Assembly (NCBI RefSeq): GCF_024204645.1
Contig: NZ_CP100351.1
Span: 620,001 to 684,000, forward strand
Direction of reading: 5' to 3'
Source: Desulfomicrobium sp. ZS1
GTDB taxonomy: Bacteria; Desulfobacterota; Desulfovibrionia; Desulfovibrionales; Desulfomicrobiaceae
DNA length: 64,000 nt
Shown: one piece after another, positions 1-8,051 of the stretch
Numbering within the stretch: the first letter of the stretch is position 1
Layout of the letters: every line of letters starts with the position of its first letter
Translations under genes and position numbers: made by a program
Notes under the pieces: model-generated
What the model was told of the DNA's origin: nothing
The model's database searches: none
The model's input: only the letters and a program-made list of their open reading frames with translations

Positions 1-1772
1 AGTTTTTCCACGACTTCGCGGGAGAGGCCGGGGATGCCCGTATAGTGCATGTCTTCGGGCAGCGTGGTCTGCTCCATCTTCTCGAAACGGTCCACCAATT
101 CCTGCTGGCGCCGCAGATATCCTTCGTATTTGGTCTTGATTTCCGCCTCTTCCAATGCTTCCCCGTCAAAATTTTCAAGCTCCGGCCACAGCGGCGTGAG
201 CATGTCGATGGTCAGCTCCGGCTGCCGCAGCAGCTCTTTGAGGCTGACGGCCTTTTGCGGGATGGTGCCGCCCATGGCCTCGACCAGATTCCTGGTCGCG
301 GCATCGGGGCGCACGCGCAGCGCTTCCATTCCGGCCATGATCTCATTCACGGCGGCCTGTTTGCGGGTGAAGCGCTGCCAGCGGCTTTCATCGACCAGGC
401 CCAGGTCGCGGCCGATCGCGGTCAGGCGCTCGTCGGCATTGTCCTCGCGCAGCAGGAGTCGGTGTTCGGCCCTGGAGGTGAACATGCGGTAGGGTTCGAG
501 CGTGCCTTTGGTGACCAGGTCGTCCACGAGGACTGCGATGTAGGCCTGGCTGCGGGTCAGGATCAACTCCGGCTCGCCGCGCAGGGAGAGGACTGCGTTG
601 ATGGCCGCCCACAGGCCCTGCCCGGCCGCTTCCTCATAGCCCGAAGTGCCGTTGATCTGCCCGGCCATGTAGAGCCCGCGCACGAGCTTGCTTTCCAGGG
701 TGGGCCTAAGCTGCGTCGGAGGAACATAATCGTATTCGATGGCGTAGCCGGGCCGGATGATCTGGGCTTTTTCAAGGCCGGGGATGGACGCCACCAGAGC
801 CTTCTGGATGTCCAGCGGCAGACTGGTGGGGATGCCGTTGGGATAGACCTCGTGGCTGGTCAGCCCTTCGGGCTCAACAAAGATCTGATGCCGGTCCTTC
901 TCCGGGAAGCGGGCGATCTTGTCCTCGATGGACGGGCAGTAGCGCGCGCCGGTGCCCTTGATGACGCCGGTGAACATGGGCGAGCGATCGAAACCGGTGC
1001 GGATGATCTCGTGGGTGCGCTCCGTGGTGTAGGTCACGAAGCAGGGTAGCTGCTGAAGCCTGATGCCCGGGCTGTCGAAGCTGAAAGGCCGGGGCGGGTT
1101 GTCGCCGGCCTGTTCCTCCATGACCGAATAGTCCACGCTCGATTTGAGCAGCCGGGGCACGGTTCCGGTCTTGAGGCGTCCCAGCTCGAAGCCCAGTTCG
1201 CGCAGCCTGGGCGAGAGTCCGCTGCTGGCCGGATCGCCGTAGCGGCCGCCGCTAAAATTGTTGAGGCCGACATGGATGAGGCCCTGCAGGAAGGTGCCCG
1301 TGGTCAAAAGGGCCGCCCGGCAGGGGATGGTCTCGCCCAGGGTGGTGACCACGCCTGTGACGCGTCCGTCTTCCACGGTGAGCGAGGCGGCGGTCTCCTG
1401 GCGCACGAAGAGGTTCGGGCAGGTGAAGATGTCCTGCTGCACGACCTTTATGTATTCGGCCCGATCGATCTGGGCGCGACTGGAGCGTACGGCCGGGCCC
1501 TTGCGGGTGTTTAAAATGCGAAATTGGATTCCGGCCTGATCGGCCCATTTGCCCATCATCCCGCCCAGGGCGTCGATCTCCTTGACCATGTGCCCCTTGG
1601 CCAGGCCGCCGATGGCCGGATTGCAGGACAGGTGTCCGATGCGGTCGGCGTTGATGGTCAAGAGGAGCGTTTGCATGCCCATGTGCGCGGCGGCCATGGC
1701 CGCTTCGCAGCCGGCATGGCCTGCGCCGACGACGATGATGTCAAAAATATCGGGCACGGTCGGGATGTTCAT
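1..1772 (-). CDS. mnmG: tRNA uridine-5-carboxymethylaminomethyl(34) synthesis enzyme MnmG (3' end outside window)
   Basis: FAD-dependent half of the MnmE-MnmG complex, which installs the (carboxymethyl)aminomethyl group on the wobble uridine of several tRNAs in the cytoplasm. The N-terminus carries the dinucleotide-binding motif GAGHAG at about residues 16-21. Further on are the family stretches SCNPAIGG, GGRYGDPASS and RYCPSIEDK. About 590 codons lie in the window and the frame is open to the left edge. MnmG proteins are usually about 620-630 residues, so only the end of the C-terminal helical domain is missing. The start is the ATG at 1772, because translation from there begins directly ahead of the FAD fold. 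The M20 peptidase ends 5 bases upstream, so the two are probably cotranscribed. Identification is firm. Confidence 0.96.
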   Translation of the reverse strand, partial: MNIPTVPDIFDIIVVGAGHAGCEAAMAAAHMGMQTLLLTINADRIGHLSCNPAIGGLAKGHMVKEIDALGGMMGKWADQAGIQFRILNTRKGPAVRSSRAQIDRAEYIKVVQQDIFTCPNLFVRQETAASLTVEDGRVTGVVTTLGETIPCRAALLTTGTFLQGLIHVGLNNFSGGRYGDPASSGLSPRLRELGFELGRLKTGTVPRLLKSSVDYSVMEEQAGDNPPRPFSFDSPGIRLQQLPCFVTYTTERTHEIIRTGFDRSPMFTGVIKGTGARYCPSIEDKIARFPEKDRHQIFVEPEGLTSHEVYPNGIPTSLPLDIQKALVASIPGLEKAQIIRPGYAIEYDYVPPTQLRPTLESKLVRGLYMAGQINGTSGYEEAAGQGLWAAINAVLSLRGEPELILTRSQAYIAVLVDDLVTKGTLEPYRMFTSRAEHRLLLREDNADERLTAIGRDLGLVDESRWQRFTRKQAAVNEIMAGMEALRVRPDAATRNLVEAMGGTIPQKAVSLKELLRQPELTIDMLTPLWPELENFDGEALEEAEIKTKYEGYLRRQQELVDRFEKMEQTTLPEDMHYTGIPGLSREVVEK

Positions 1773-1776
1773 GTTT

Positions 1777-3006
1777 CTATGCCTGTTCTTCGAAGAGGAG
1801 ATGGGCGAATACCTGCGAGTCTGCGAGGGTGGCCTTCACAGACGCGTGTTCGTTGGGCTGGTGGGCCGTGTGCATGAGCGTGGACCAGCACACGGCGGGC
1901 AGGCTTCGCTTGCGGAATGCGGCCGCGACCGTACCGCCGCCGATGCCGATCGCGCGTGCTTCAAGCCCGCGCGTCTTTTCAAGCGCGGCGGTCAATCGTT
2001 TGGCGGCTTCGCAGTCCGCCGGAGTCGCCGGAGCGGCCTGTTCCCGGACTACGGGCGCAAAGGCGATGCGCACGCCCCGCTCGGCCTCCACCTTGTCGCA
2101 GATGAGGCGTATTTCCTGTTCGATCTCTTCCAACGGATACGAAGGCAGCACGCGGCAATCGAGATGAAAGACGTCCTGGCCGGGGATGGTGTTCACGTTG
2201 GGCACGTTGGCTTCCATCTTGGTCGGCGCAAAGGTGGACATGGGCGGATCGAAAAGCGGATCGTGAACGTTGAAGACCGTGTGCAGGTGGTCCAAGGCCA
2301 GAATCAGCGCCGAGGCACCGACCAGGGAATTGACTCCGGCCTTCGGGGTCGAGGCGTGGCATTGTTTGCCCTGCACCGTGAACCTGAGCCAGAGCACGCT
2401 TTTTTCAGCGACCTCGATGGCGTCTCCCTCCGGGGTCCCGAAATCCGGGATGACGATGAGATCGTCCGGGGCGAAGACCTGCGGGTGGTTGGTCATGACG
2501 TATTCGATGCCGTACGTGTTGCCTGTTTCTTCGTCGGCCGCGAGCAGGATGCCTAAAGAGAGGTCCGTCTGCGCTGCGGCTGTTTCCAGGGCGCGCAGCA
2601 GGAGCAGCGCGCTGACCATGCCCTGATGGTTGTCTTCCACGCCCCGCCCATAGATGAGGTCGCCCTCCTGACGCAACACGAACGGATCGCTTTCCCACAG
2701 GGCCAGGTCGCCGGTGGGCACGACGTCGGTGTGGGCGATGAACCACAGCGTGCGTGGGCTTTTTCCCGGCCGCCTGATGATCAGGCTGGGGCGGTAGCCG
2801 CATTCGACCCTGTCGTCCGGAGCTTTGATCATTTCCGTCCGGACGCCTGCGAATCGGCTTGCATACTCGGCCAGGTATTCCACCTTGGCCTTTTCACCCT
2901 GGCCTGCGTTGGTCGGCCCGAGGGCGGGGATGGCCACAAGGTCCGTTTGCAGTCGCAGCAATTCCTCGCGGCTGTTTTTCAGGAGTTCAAGTACAGTGCT
3001 GAGCAT
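1777..3006 (-). CDS. M20 family metallopeptidase (ArgE/DapE/dipeptidase type)
   Basis: A 409-residue cytoplasmic zinc hydrolase of peptidase family M20. Metal-site residues are visible: H92 and D94 in AHTDVVP, D125 in GRGVEDNHQG, the glutamate pair at 159-160 in AADEETG, and the late histidines around 379-387. The inserted dimerisation domain (about 205-315) begins with QCHASTP. The ATG at 3006 is preceded by AAGGA at a good distance. The gene runs into mnmG with a 5-base gap, suggesting one transcript. Family members deacylate amino acids or split dipeptides; the sequence alone does not fix the substrate, so ArgE, DapE or dipeptidase names would be guesses. Confidence 0.9.
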   Translation of the reverse strand: MLSTVLELLKNSREELLRLQTDLVAIPALGPTNAGQGEKAKVEYLAEYASRFAGVRTEMIKAPDDRVECGYRPSLIIRRPGKSPRTLWFIAHTDVVPTGDLALWESDPFVLRQEGDLIYGRGVEDNHQGMVSALLLLRALETAAAQTDLSLGILLAADEETGNTYGIEYVMTNHPQVFAPDDLIVIPDFGTPEGDAIEVAEKSVLWLRFTVQGKQCHASTPKAGVNSLVGASALILALDHLHTVFNVHDPLFDPPMSTFAPTKMEANVPNVNTIPGQDVFHLDCRVLPSYPLEEIEQEIRLICDKVEAERGVRIAFAPVVREQAAPATPADCEAAKRLTAALEKTRGLEARAIGIGGGTVAAAFRKRSLPAVCWSTLMHTAHQPNEHASVKATLADSQVFAHLLFEEQA

Positions 3007-3065
3007 GATGGCGTCCTTCGGGGATCAGGATGACGTGAGGTGTCTCTTGTGCCCGGAATTTTGAA

Positions 3066-3093
3066 GAAAAAAAAGGCAGGAAAGTCCTGCCTT
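3066..3093 (-). terminator. Rho-independent terminator after the PxxKW gene
   Basis: A 9-bp perfect stem (3073-3081 with 3085-3093) and a 3-base loop are followed on the minus strand by a run of eight Ts. It lies 25 bases past the stop codon of the PxxKW gene and also separates it from the M20 gene. Confidence 0.85.
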
Positions 3094-3117
3094 GTACGTA
3101 GTCCGTGATGAAAGGCT

Positions 3118-3387
3118 TTAGCGGCCTTTGGCTGCGCGCTTGGATGCCTTGAGCGGGTTGACCTTGGCCTTGCCCTTGCTGGGCGCGGTCTTGGTGTGGG
3201 TCGAGAAATTGCACGTTCCCAGTCTCCACTTGGCGGCGGGCTGGGGATAGGTGCCGCAGTACTTGGCGCCTTCGAATTCCACGATCCGCTCGCAGCCTTC
3301 ACACTGTTCCACAATCGGGTGCATTACAACGCCGTTGACCTGAACGCCTTCGTCGGTCTTGACGGCATTACTGAAATCTACTGCCAT
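3118..3387 (-). CDS. PxxKW family cysteine-rich small protein
   Basis: An 89-residue protein with four cysteines (29, 32, 44, 59), the first pair in a CxxC arrangement, and PAAKW at 50-54. This matches the small PxxKW cysteine-rich family known from Desulfovibrio-type bacteria. The tail (about 65-89) is rich in lysine and arginine. The cysteine pattern suggests a metal or Fe-S site, but the family's function is unknown. The start at 3387 has a strong GGAGGAG upstream. The gene has its own promoter (3476-3504) and terminator (3066-3093), so it is monocistronic. Confidence 0.85.
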   Translation of the reverse strand: MAVDFSNAVKTDEGVQVNGVVMHPIVEQCEGCERIVEFEGAKYCGTYPQPAAKWRLGTCNFSTHTKTAPSKGKAKVNPLKASKRAAKGR

Positions 3388-3475
3388 GAGGCTCCTCCAT
3401 AATTTTGTCCTGAAATGCTGCCGCGTCTTCGGCCGGTGAAAATAGCGGCGTCACGCTGATCACCGGAAACTCGCT

Positions 3476-3504
3476 TTATTTTTCGAATCAAACATAAAAG
3501 TCAA
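3476..3504 (-). promoter_or_regulatory. Likely sigma-70 promoter of the PxxKW gene
   Basis: On the minus strand TTGACT (3499-3504) and AAATAA (3476-3481) are spaced by 17 bases, about 90 bases upstream of the PxxKW start. The rest of the 307-base gap 3388-3694 holds this promoter and the hairpin at 3632-3667; nothing else was recognised. Confidence 0.5.
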
Positions 3505-3631
3505 GCCTTTTTTTCCCATACCAAGAGCGCCTCCCCCTTCCCGTTCAAGATTTCAGGCCCCATTTCCAGGCTGTACGCGGGTCGGTACGTTTCATCCAAG
3601 CACTGTGCGACTCTTTGGCATATTGAGTCAT

Positions 3632-3667
3632 GCATAAAGAAACCAGAGCCTGCAGGAGGCCCTGGTT
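3632..3667 (-). terminator. Probable terminator of the zinc-ribbon gene
   Basis: The arms AACCAG (3641-3646) and CTGGTT (3662-3667) extend inward through GCCT/AGGC. On the minus strand the stem is followed by TTTCTTTAT. It is 28 bases past the stop of the zinc-ribbon gene. The T-tract is interrupted, so strength is uncertain. Confidence 0.45.
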
Positions 3668-3694
3668 CCCTTGCGTGAGTACTTGTGGCTGAAC

Positions 3695-4405
3695 CTATGA
3701 GGATTTCTTGGGATCTTCGAGACTCAGGAAGGATAGGTCGTCGTCGCTTGATTGCCCGGAAGGATTATCCGAAGAATCGGTTCCGAAATCAAGAAGAATC
3801 TCTGTCTCCGGGGAGAATGAAGGTTTCTTGGCCGAAGCGCCTTTAGAGCGAGGCTCGTCATCCAAAGGCGCGAGCATTTCTTCCAGTTCCGGAATGAACA
3901 GGTCTTCGCGCTTCGATTTGGCCGGAGCCGGTGCTTGCGGAGCGGCCGGAGTGTCGAAGGACGCGCTGAAGTCAAGCTCAACCATGTCTTCGGGCGGGAG
4001 TGTATCCAGAAACAAGTCCTCGTCCGCTTTGGGTGCCGGAGCTTTTTGCGCGGGAACTGGGTCCACTGTCGGGGCTTCGGCCATGCTGAAATCCAGATCC
4101 GGAAAATTCGAGACGTCGATGTCGGTATTTTTTGTGGTGGCTGCCGCAGGGTGTGTTGGGGGCGCTGCCAAATAGTCCGCCGCCGAACCGCTCATGCTGT
4201 GTGTATGAGCCTCGACTTTCGCCGGCTTTGCTGAAAACTCGGGAGTGGGCTGTGGTGCAACTGCGTTGTGTACCAGCCAGTTGGTTCCCGAGGCGAGGAT
4301 CCAGTTCAGGTAGAGAGCCTTGCGGGATTCTTCCCAGTCTGCTCCGCACTTGGGGCATGCGCTGACATGATCAAAGGAATGGAATTTACATTTTTTACAG
4401 TACAT
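3695..4405 (-). CDS. Zinc-ribbon protein with long acidic low-complexity region
   Basis: A 236-residue protein of unknown function. The N-terminus has two CxxC knuckles (C3-C6 and C17-C20), a typical zinc ribbon. A short hydrophobic stretch (about 31-50) is followed by a long region rich in Pro, Ala, Asp and Ser, in which short acidic segments repeat (for example DLFLDTLP, DLDFSM, DDDLSFLSLED near the end). Such proteins are often anchors or adaptors, but no function can be assigned. The ATG at 4405 has AGGACACCCC upstream. The gene is isolated between two terminators. Confidence 0.75.
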   Translation of the reverse strand: MYCKKCKFHSFDHVSACPKCGADWEESRKALYLNWILASGTNWLVHNAVAPQPTPEFSAKPAKVEAHTHSMSGSAADYLAAPPTHPAAATTKNTDIDVSNFPDLDFSMAEAPTVDPVPAQKAPAPKADEDLFLDTLPPEDMVELDFSASFDTPAAPQAPAPAKSKREDLFIPELEEMLAPLDDEPRSKGASAKKPSFSPETEILLDFGTDSSDNPSGQSSDDDLSFLSLEDPKKSS

Positions 4406-4589
4406 GGGGTGTCCTGAATTGGCGTTGGTTTATGTTTACGCGTACCCACGTACACTGAAATGCTTCTCTTATGCAAGCTGCCTGACCATTGATGAAAAAT
4501 GAAAAAGCGTCATGTGGGTCGCGTAGAGAGAGTTGGTTCTATACCGGGTGTGCGTGACGGCTTTGGGTACAAGTTGTTCGCGGCGGTTT

Positions 4590-4628
4590 AAAAAAAGAAG
4601 GAGGCGGGAGACTTTTGTTTCCCGCCTC
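4590..4628 (-). terminator. Strong Rho-independent terminator closing an ORF-free transcript
   Basis: A 9-bp GC-rich stem (4601-4609 with 4620-4628) and a 10-base loop are followed on the minus strand by TTCTTTTTTT. No reading frame precedes it for more than 400 bases; the nearest minus-strand gene ends at 5049. It marks the 3' end of the candidate RNA at 4590-5015. Confidence 0.8.
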
Positions 4629-5015
4629 GCGTAAAACCGAGATGACTACATACCAAATGCGATGTGATTCCGGTCTGTTCGCCGGGCCGGTTCTGGGCCG
4701 GCGGTTGGCATCCATGTTGTCATTGTGACTGGAATAAACGCCTCTACAGTCTGTTACCTGTGTTACCTTGGGAGTTTCCTTCCAACGCGCCTTTCAACCA
4801 ACAATTTGTTTTTGGTTTCTGACCAACGCGCCTCTTTCTTCAAATCGAAAGATGTTCCCTAGGGATGTTTACAGCCGACACGCCTGCTTAGAGGTTTTTT
4901 CCTGATTTCCTTCCAACACGCCTCTGCGGTACAGATTTGGTTGTCGGTTTCTTTTGAACGCCACCTTGAGACATTGGAACCATTTTAAATCCGCATACGG
5001 CTGATTCTTGATTTC
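4590..5015 (-). ncRNA. Candidate structured small RNA with six repeated motifs
   Basis: This ORF-free stretch is bounded by a promoter-like sequence (5018-5045) and a strong terminator. On the minus strand the core GGCG recurs six times, with the complementary cores at 4959, 4919, 4881, 4829, 4788 and 4739, about 38-52 bases apart. Three copies share GGCG(C/T)GTTGG, and two of those continue AAGGAAA; other copies are more diverged. The segment also holds about nine GGA triplets, a feature of CsrA-sequestering RNAs, but no CsrA link is shown. It matches no RNA family I recognise. The neighbouring 4406-4589 is the upstream region of the zinc-ribbon gene with no other recognised element. Confidence 0.4.
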
Positions 5016-5017
5016 AG

Positions 5018-5045
5018 CTAGTACTGCAAAGCAAGCAAAAGTCAA
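5018..5045 (-). promoter_or_regulatory. Promoter-like sequence for the candidate RNA
   Basis: TTGACT (5040-5045) is followed after 16 bases by TACTAG (5018-5023) on the minus strand, right after the stop of the 62-residue gene. The -10 match is only partial (3 of 6). Confidence 0.35.
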
Positions 5046-5048
5046 GAC

Positions 5049-5237
5049 CTATTTCTTGCGCATCCTGTCGGCCATGATCTTGGTACCTGCGGCGAAGATG
5101 CCGCAGACGATGCCCATGAAAAAAGCCTTGACCGGCTCATAGCCGAACCAGCTGGCGATCATGCCGATGGAACCGCCGATGATGACTCCGCGCATGACGG
5201 CATGGCTTGGAGTGTTTTCATTTGATCTGTCGCTCAT
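5049..5237 (-). CDS. Small two-helix membrane protein, unknown function
   Basis: A 62-residue protein with a polar N-terminus, two hydrophobic segments (about 15-33 and 36-52) and a basic C-terminus (MADRMRKK). The composition suggests a helical hairpin in the inner membrane with positive ends inside. The ATG at 5237 has GAGGAAAA upstream. It starts 23 bases after the stop of the PEP-synthase-like gene and may be the last gene of that operon. No family was recognised. Confidence 0.65.
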   Translation of the reverse strand: MSDRSNENTPSHAVMRGVIIGGSIGMIASWFGYEPVKAFFMGIVCGIFAAGTKIMADRMRKK

Positions 5238-5260
5238 TTTTCCTCGTATGCGGGCCTGAT

Positions 5261-7924
5261 TCAGGCCGTGTTTTTTGCATCCATCATGGCGTGAAGCTGA
5301 TTCAGGATGCGTTTTTTGTAGAGTTGGACCACGTCTTCCCTGTTCATGATCATGTCCAGTTGCCGGGTATGGATGATGATATGTCCCAGGATCTCCAGAT
5401 GATTTTCGATGAATTTCTGGTCGCAGTCGTCCAGTCGGGCAAAGAGCGCATCTTCCCGGACCCGTGTCTGGAAATTGAACTCGTCAAGTATTTCTCCAAC
5501 GAATTGTGCTCTGCGGACTTTGCGCTGATGGTCCGCGGCCCCGCCTTTGAACTGAAAACGGATGTAGTTTTCTCGCGGCCGCGGCCCTGCCAGGGCTTCC
5601 ACGGAAGTGAAGTGATACCCGAACCTGGACTGCAGATTACAAAAGTGTTTCGAAATCATGAAATAGTTTTTTTCCGAGAACTGGGATGCCATGGCCGGTT
5701 CCAGGTTTCGGTTCGTCGCAGACTGGAAAAGCACTGACATGAAGCCTTTGCAGTCAATGCCGGGAGGACCTTCCCAGGGGTAGGCCACTATACCTCGCCA
5801 GAGCGCAAGCATGGGCACGGAGGTGATCTTGTCCAGCGGGATTGTTTTGTCGCCGGTATCATTTAGAAATCCGTCCTCAAGATTGATGATCCACCATTGC
5901 ATGGGCACGATGGTTTTGAGCTGCTTGCTCGATCTGGGAGAAAAATTGTGGTCGCGGCCGAAGCTGAACATCTCCTGCACGGATTTTTCATGGCAGAAGC
6001 GGGTTATGTCGTGCAGTGTCTTGCAGTTGGCCGGAGTGAAGTCGATGCCGTCGGGGTCGAGAAGCCCCAGTGGCGTGATGAAACGGTTTACATTCAGCAA
6101 GGTCCGAAAAACCGGGCTGCCTTCCATCATGTTCGGCCGCGTCGGGTTCCGGTCCAGCAATGCTTCCTGCAATCCTGCGTAAACGGCCCTGTTGTCGGCG
6201 TCGAGAGTGATCTCCTGACCGGCCTCAAGGATGCTTGTTGCGGAGTGAACGCCGAACAGCGCAGGCACATTGAATTCGCGGGCCACGTTGGCCAGATGGC
6301 CGGCCGCGCTGCCCTGTTCGGTGATGATGCCCTGACATCTGTTCAGGACGGCGGCCCATTTGGGTGTCGCCTCGACACAGACCAGGATCGCCTTTTCCGG
6401 AAGCACGAGAATGTCCACGTCCTTCTTGACGATATGCACAATTCCGTGGGCAGTGCCTGAGCTGGCCGTCTGCCCGTCCTGGACCAGGGGTTGTCCACCC
6501 GGTAGCAATTCCGGCGCAGGCTGGGTCTGGCGAATGTCCAGGGGCCGCGTTTGCAACAGGAACAAGCGACCTGCGGGAGTGTAGGCCCACTCGATGTCTT
6601 GGGGAGTCCCGTAGTGGGCTTCGATGCGAGAGGCCATGGCCGTGAGTTCGAAAATCTGAGCATCGTCCAGGGTCGGCAGTCCCACCAGTTCCGGATCGAC
6701 GGAAATTCTGCAAACGCCTTCGGTCCCGGAGCAGGCCAGGGCGGATTCCTTGCGCGGCACGGACCGTTCGACGATGCGGGGTGGGGCGCCTTTTTCGAGC
6801 AGGAATCGATCGGAAGTGGCGGTGCCATCGACCACGCCCTTGGCCATTCCCCAGGCCGAAGTGATTTGGAGGCGATTGTCCGCAGCGTCGAGCGGGTTGG
6901 ACGTGTACATGACCCCGCCCGCCTTCGAGGTGACCATGCTCAGGCATCCGACGCACATGAGTACGTCGTCGTCCCTGATGCCGAGCATGTAACGGTAGGT
7001 CATGGCGTGGGCCGAATACTTGCTGGCCACGACCTCCTTGTAGCCTTCCAGGAGGCTGTCCCGGTCCAGGTTCAAAAGCGAGCGGTGTTGCCCGGCAAAG
7101 GACGCGCCCGAGCTGTCCTCGCCCAGGGCGCTTGAGCGTAGCGCCACGTTGACCTGCCCGCCTTCGCGTGCGCAAAGGCGGTCGTAGGCGCAGAGGAGAG
7201 CCTCCTCCAGTTCCTTGGGCACCTCTGCCGCGAGGATCATGCCTCGGATCTTGGCGCACATCTCCAGCAGGGCGATGGGCTGGTCGGTTCCGTTATTTTC
7301 CGTCTCGTCTTCGTCATCGGCGGAGTATCCGGGGAGGGTGCAGGCGCCGAATTGTGAGGCCATGGGGTGCCCAAGCACGAGGCAGTTGATCTCGTCCCAA
7401 AGACTGTTCTGTTGCATGAAGACCATGTAGGCCTGCGCGGTGATGGCGAATCCGGCAGGAACAGGGATCTGCAGAGTGTTGCGAAGCTCACCCAGATTGG
7501 CCATTTTGCCGCCGACATCCTCCACGTCATGGGCGGTTATCCGGTCCAGGTCGAGCACAAGCTCCTGACGGCGGCTTGTCTGCTTGAGCGTGAGTTCCTG
7601 TTGAATCTGGTCCTGTATGGTGCGCAGGGCATCGCGCAGCCCCAGATATTTTCCAGGCGCGAGGTAGAGCAGGTTTTCCACGATATTGTAGACTTTGGCC
7701 GTGGCTCCCGTGGCCCTGGACCTGACGAAATGCATGCCGAAATGGAGATGCCCCTGGGCGGCCTCCTCCAGTTCCGTCATGAAGTCCAGCGCGCCGTTGT
7801 TCGCGGACAGGAGCCTGCGAAAGGCCTGATATCTGGCCCTGAAAAGGTCTTCCTGTTCGTTGTCCTGCTCTGTGGTCGGAGCTGGAGGGGAAAAGATGTT
7901 CTTGACGCGTTGGATCAGGTTCAT
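5261..7924 (-). CDS. PEP-synthase-like phosphotransferase with atypical C-terminal domain (copy 1)
   Basis: About 887 residues. Residues 130-465 form the ATP-binding domain of the pyruvate phosphate dikinase/PEP synthase family (GGKMANLGEL 138-147, RSSALGED 263-270, DIEWAY 443-448, LLQTRP 456-461). Residues 485-585 are the swivelling phosphohistidine domain, with the expected histidine at 543 in GSAAGHLANVARE. The usual C-terminal PEP/pyruvate TIM barrel is not recognisable. Instead, residues 600-887 form a region shared only with the adjacent paralogue at 8052. The N-terminal 120 residues are also extra. The final phosphate acceptor is therefore unclear. The start is set at ATG 7924, with GGAG nearby; the in-frame extension to 8029 lacks a ribosome site. 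It is downstream of a kinase gene, inferring one operon. Confidence 0.82.
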   Translation of the reverse strand: MNLIQRVKNIFSPPAPTTEQDNEQEDLFRARYQAFRRLLSANNGALDFMTELEEAAQGHLHFGMHFVRSRATGATAKVYNIVENLLYLAPGKYLGLRDALRTIQDQIQQELTLKQTSRRQELVLDLDRITAHDVEDVGGKMANLGELRNTLQIPVPAGFAITAQAYMVFMQQNSLWDEINCLVLGHPMASQFGACTLPGYSADDEDETENNGTDQPIALLEMCAKIRGMILAAEVPKELEEALLCAYDRLCAREGGQVNVALRSSALGEDSSGASFAGQHRSLLNLDRDSLLEGYKEVVASKYSAHAMTYRYMLGIRDDDVLMCVGCLSMVTSKAGGVMYTSNPLDAADNRLQITSAWGMAKGVVDGTATSDRFLLEKGAPPRIVERSVPRKESALACSGTEGVCRISVDPELVGLPTLDDAQIFELTAMASRIEAHYGTPQDIEWAYTPAGRLFLLQTRPLDIRQTQPAPELLPGGQPLVQDGQTASSGTAHGIVHIVKKDVDILVLPEKAILVCVEATPKWAAVLNRCQGIITEQGSAAGHLANVAREFNVPALFGVHSATSILEAGQEITLDADNRAVYAGLQEALLDRNPTRPNMMEGSPVFRTLLNVNRFITPLGLLDPDGIDFTPANCKTLHDITRFCHEKSVQEMFSFGRDHNFSPRSSKQLKTIVPMQWWIINLEDGFLNDTGDKTIPLDKITSVPMLALWRGIVAYPWEGPPGIDCKGFMSVLFQSATNRNLEPAMASQFSEKNYFMISKHFCNLQSRFGYHFTSVEALAGPRPRENYIRFQFKGGAADHQRKVRRAQFVGEILDEFNFQTRVREDALFARLDDCDQKFIENHLEILGHIIIHTRQLDMIMNREDVVQLYKKRILNQLHAMMDAKNTA

Positions 7925-8051
7925 GCGTGCTCCGCGATATCCGCCCAAAAGCTGGGCCGGGTACTCGTGTTGTGTAAACGAGTAGTGACACAGACCGGCG
8001 GGTCCAGGCAACCGGACAGGAACGCTCATTTCGGAGGGATGCGAAAAGTTA

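Noticed and set aside
45-1049. 334-codon plus-strand ORF
   Set aside because: Antisense to mnmG, whose conserved motifs are on the other strand.
4739-4962. Possible CRISPR-like array from the regular repeats
   Set aside because: The repeats are short and diverged, spacing varies from 38 to 52 bases, and no cas gene is present; a structured RNA fits better.
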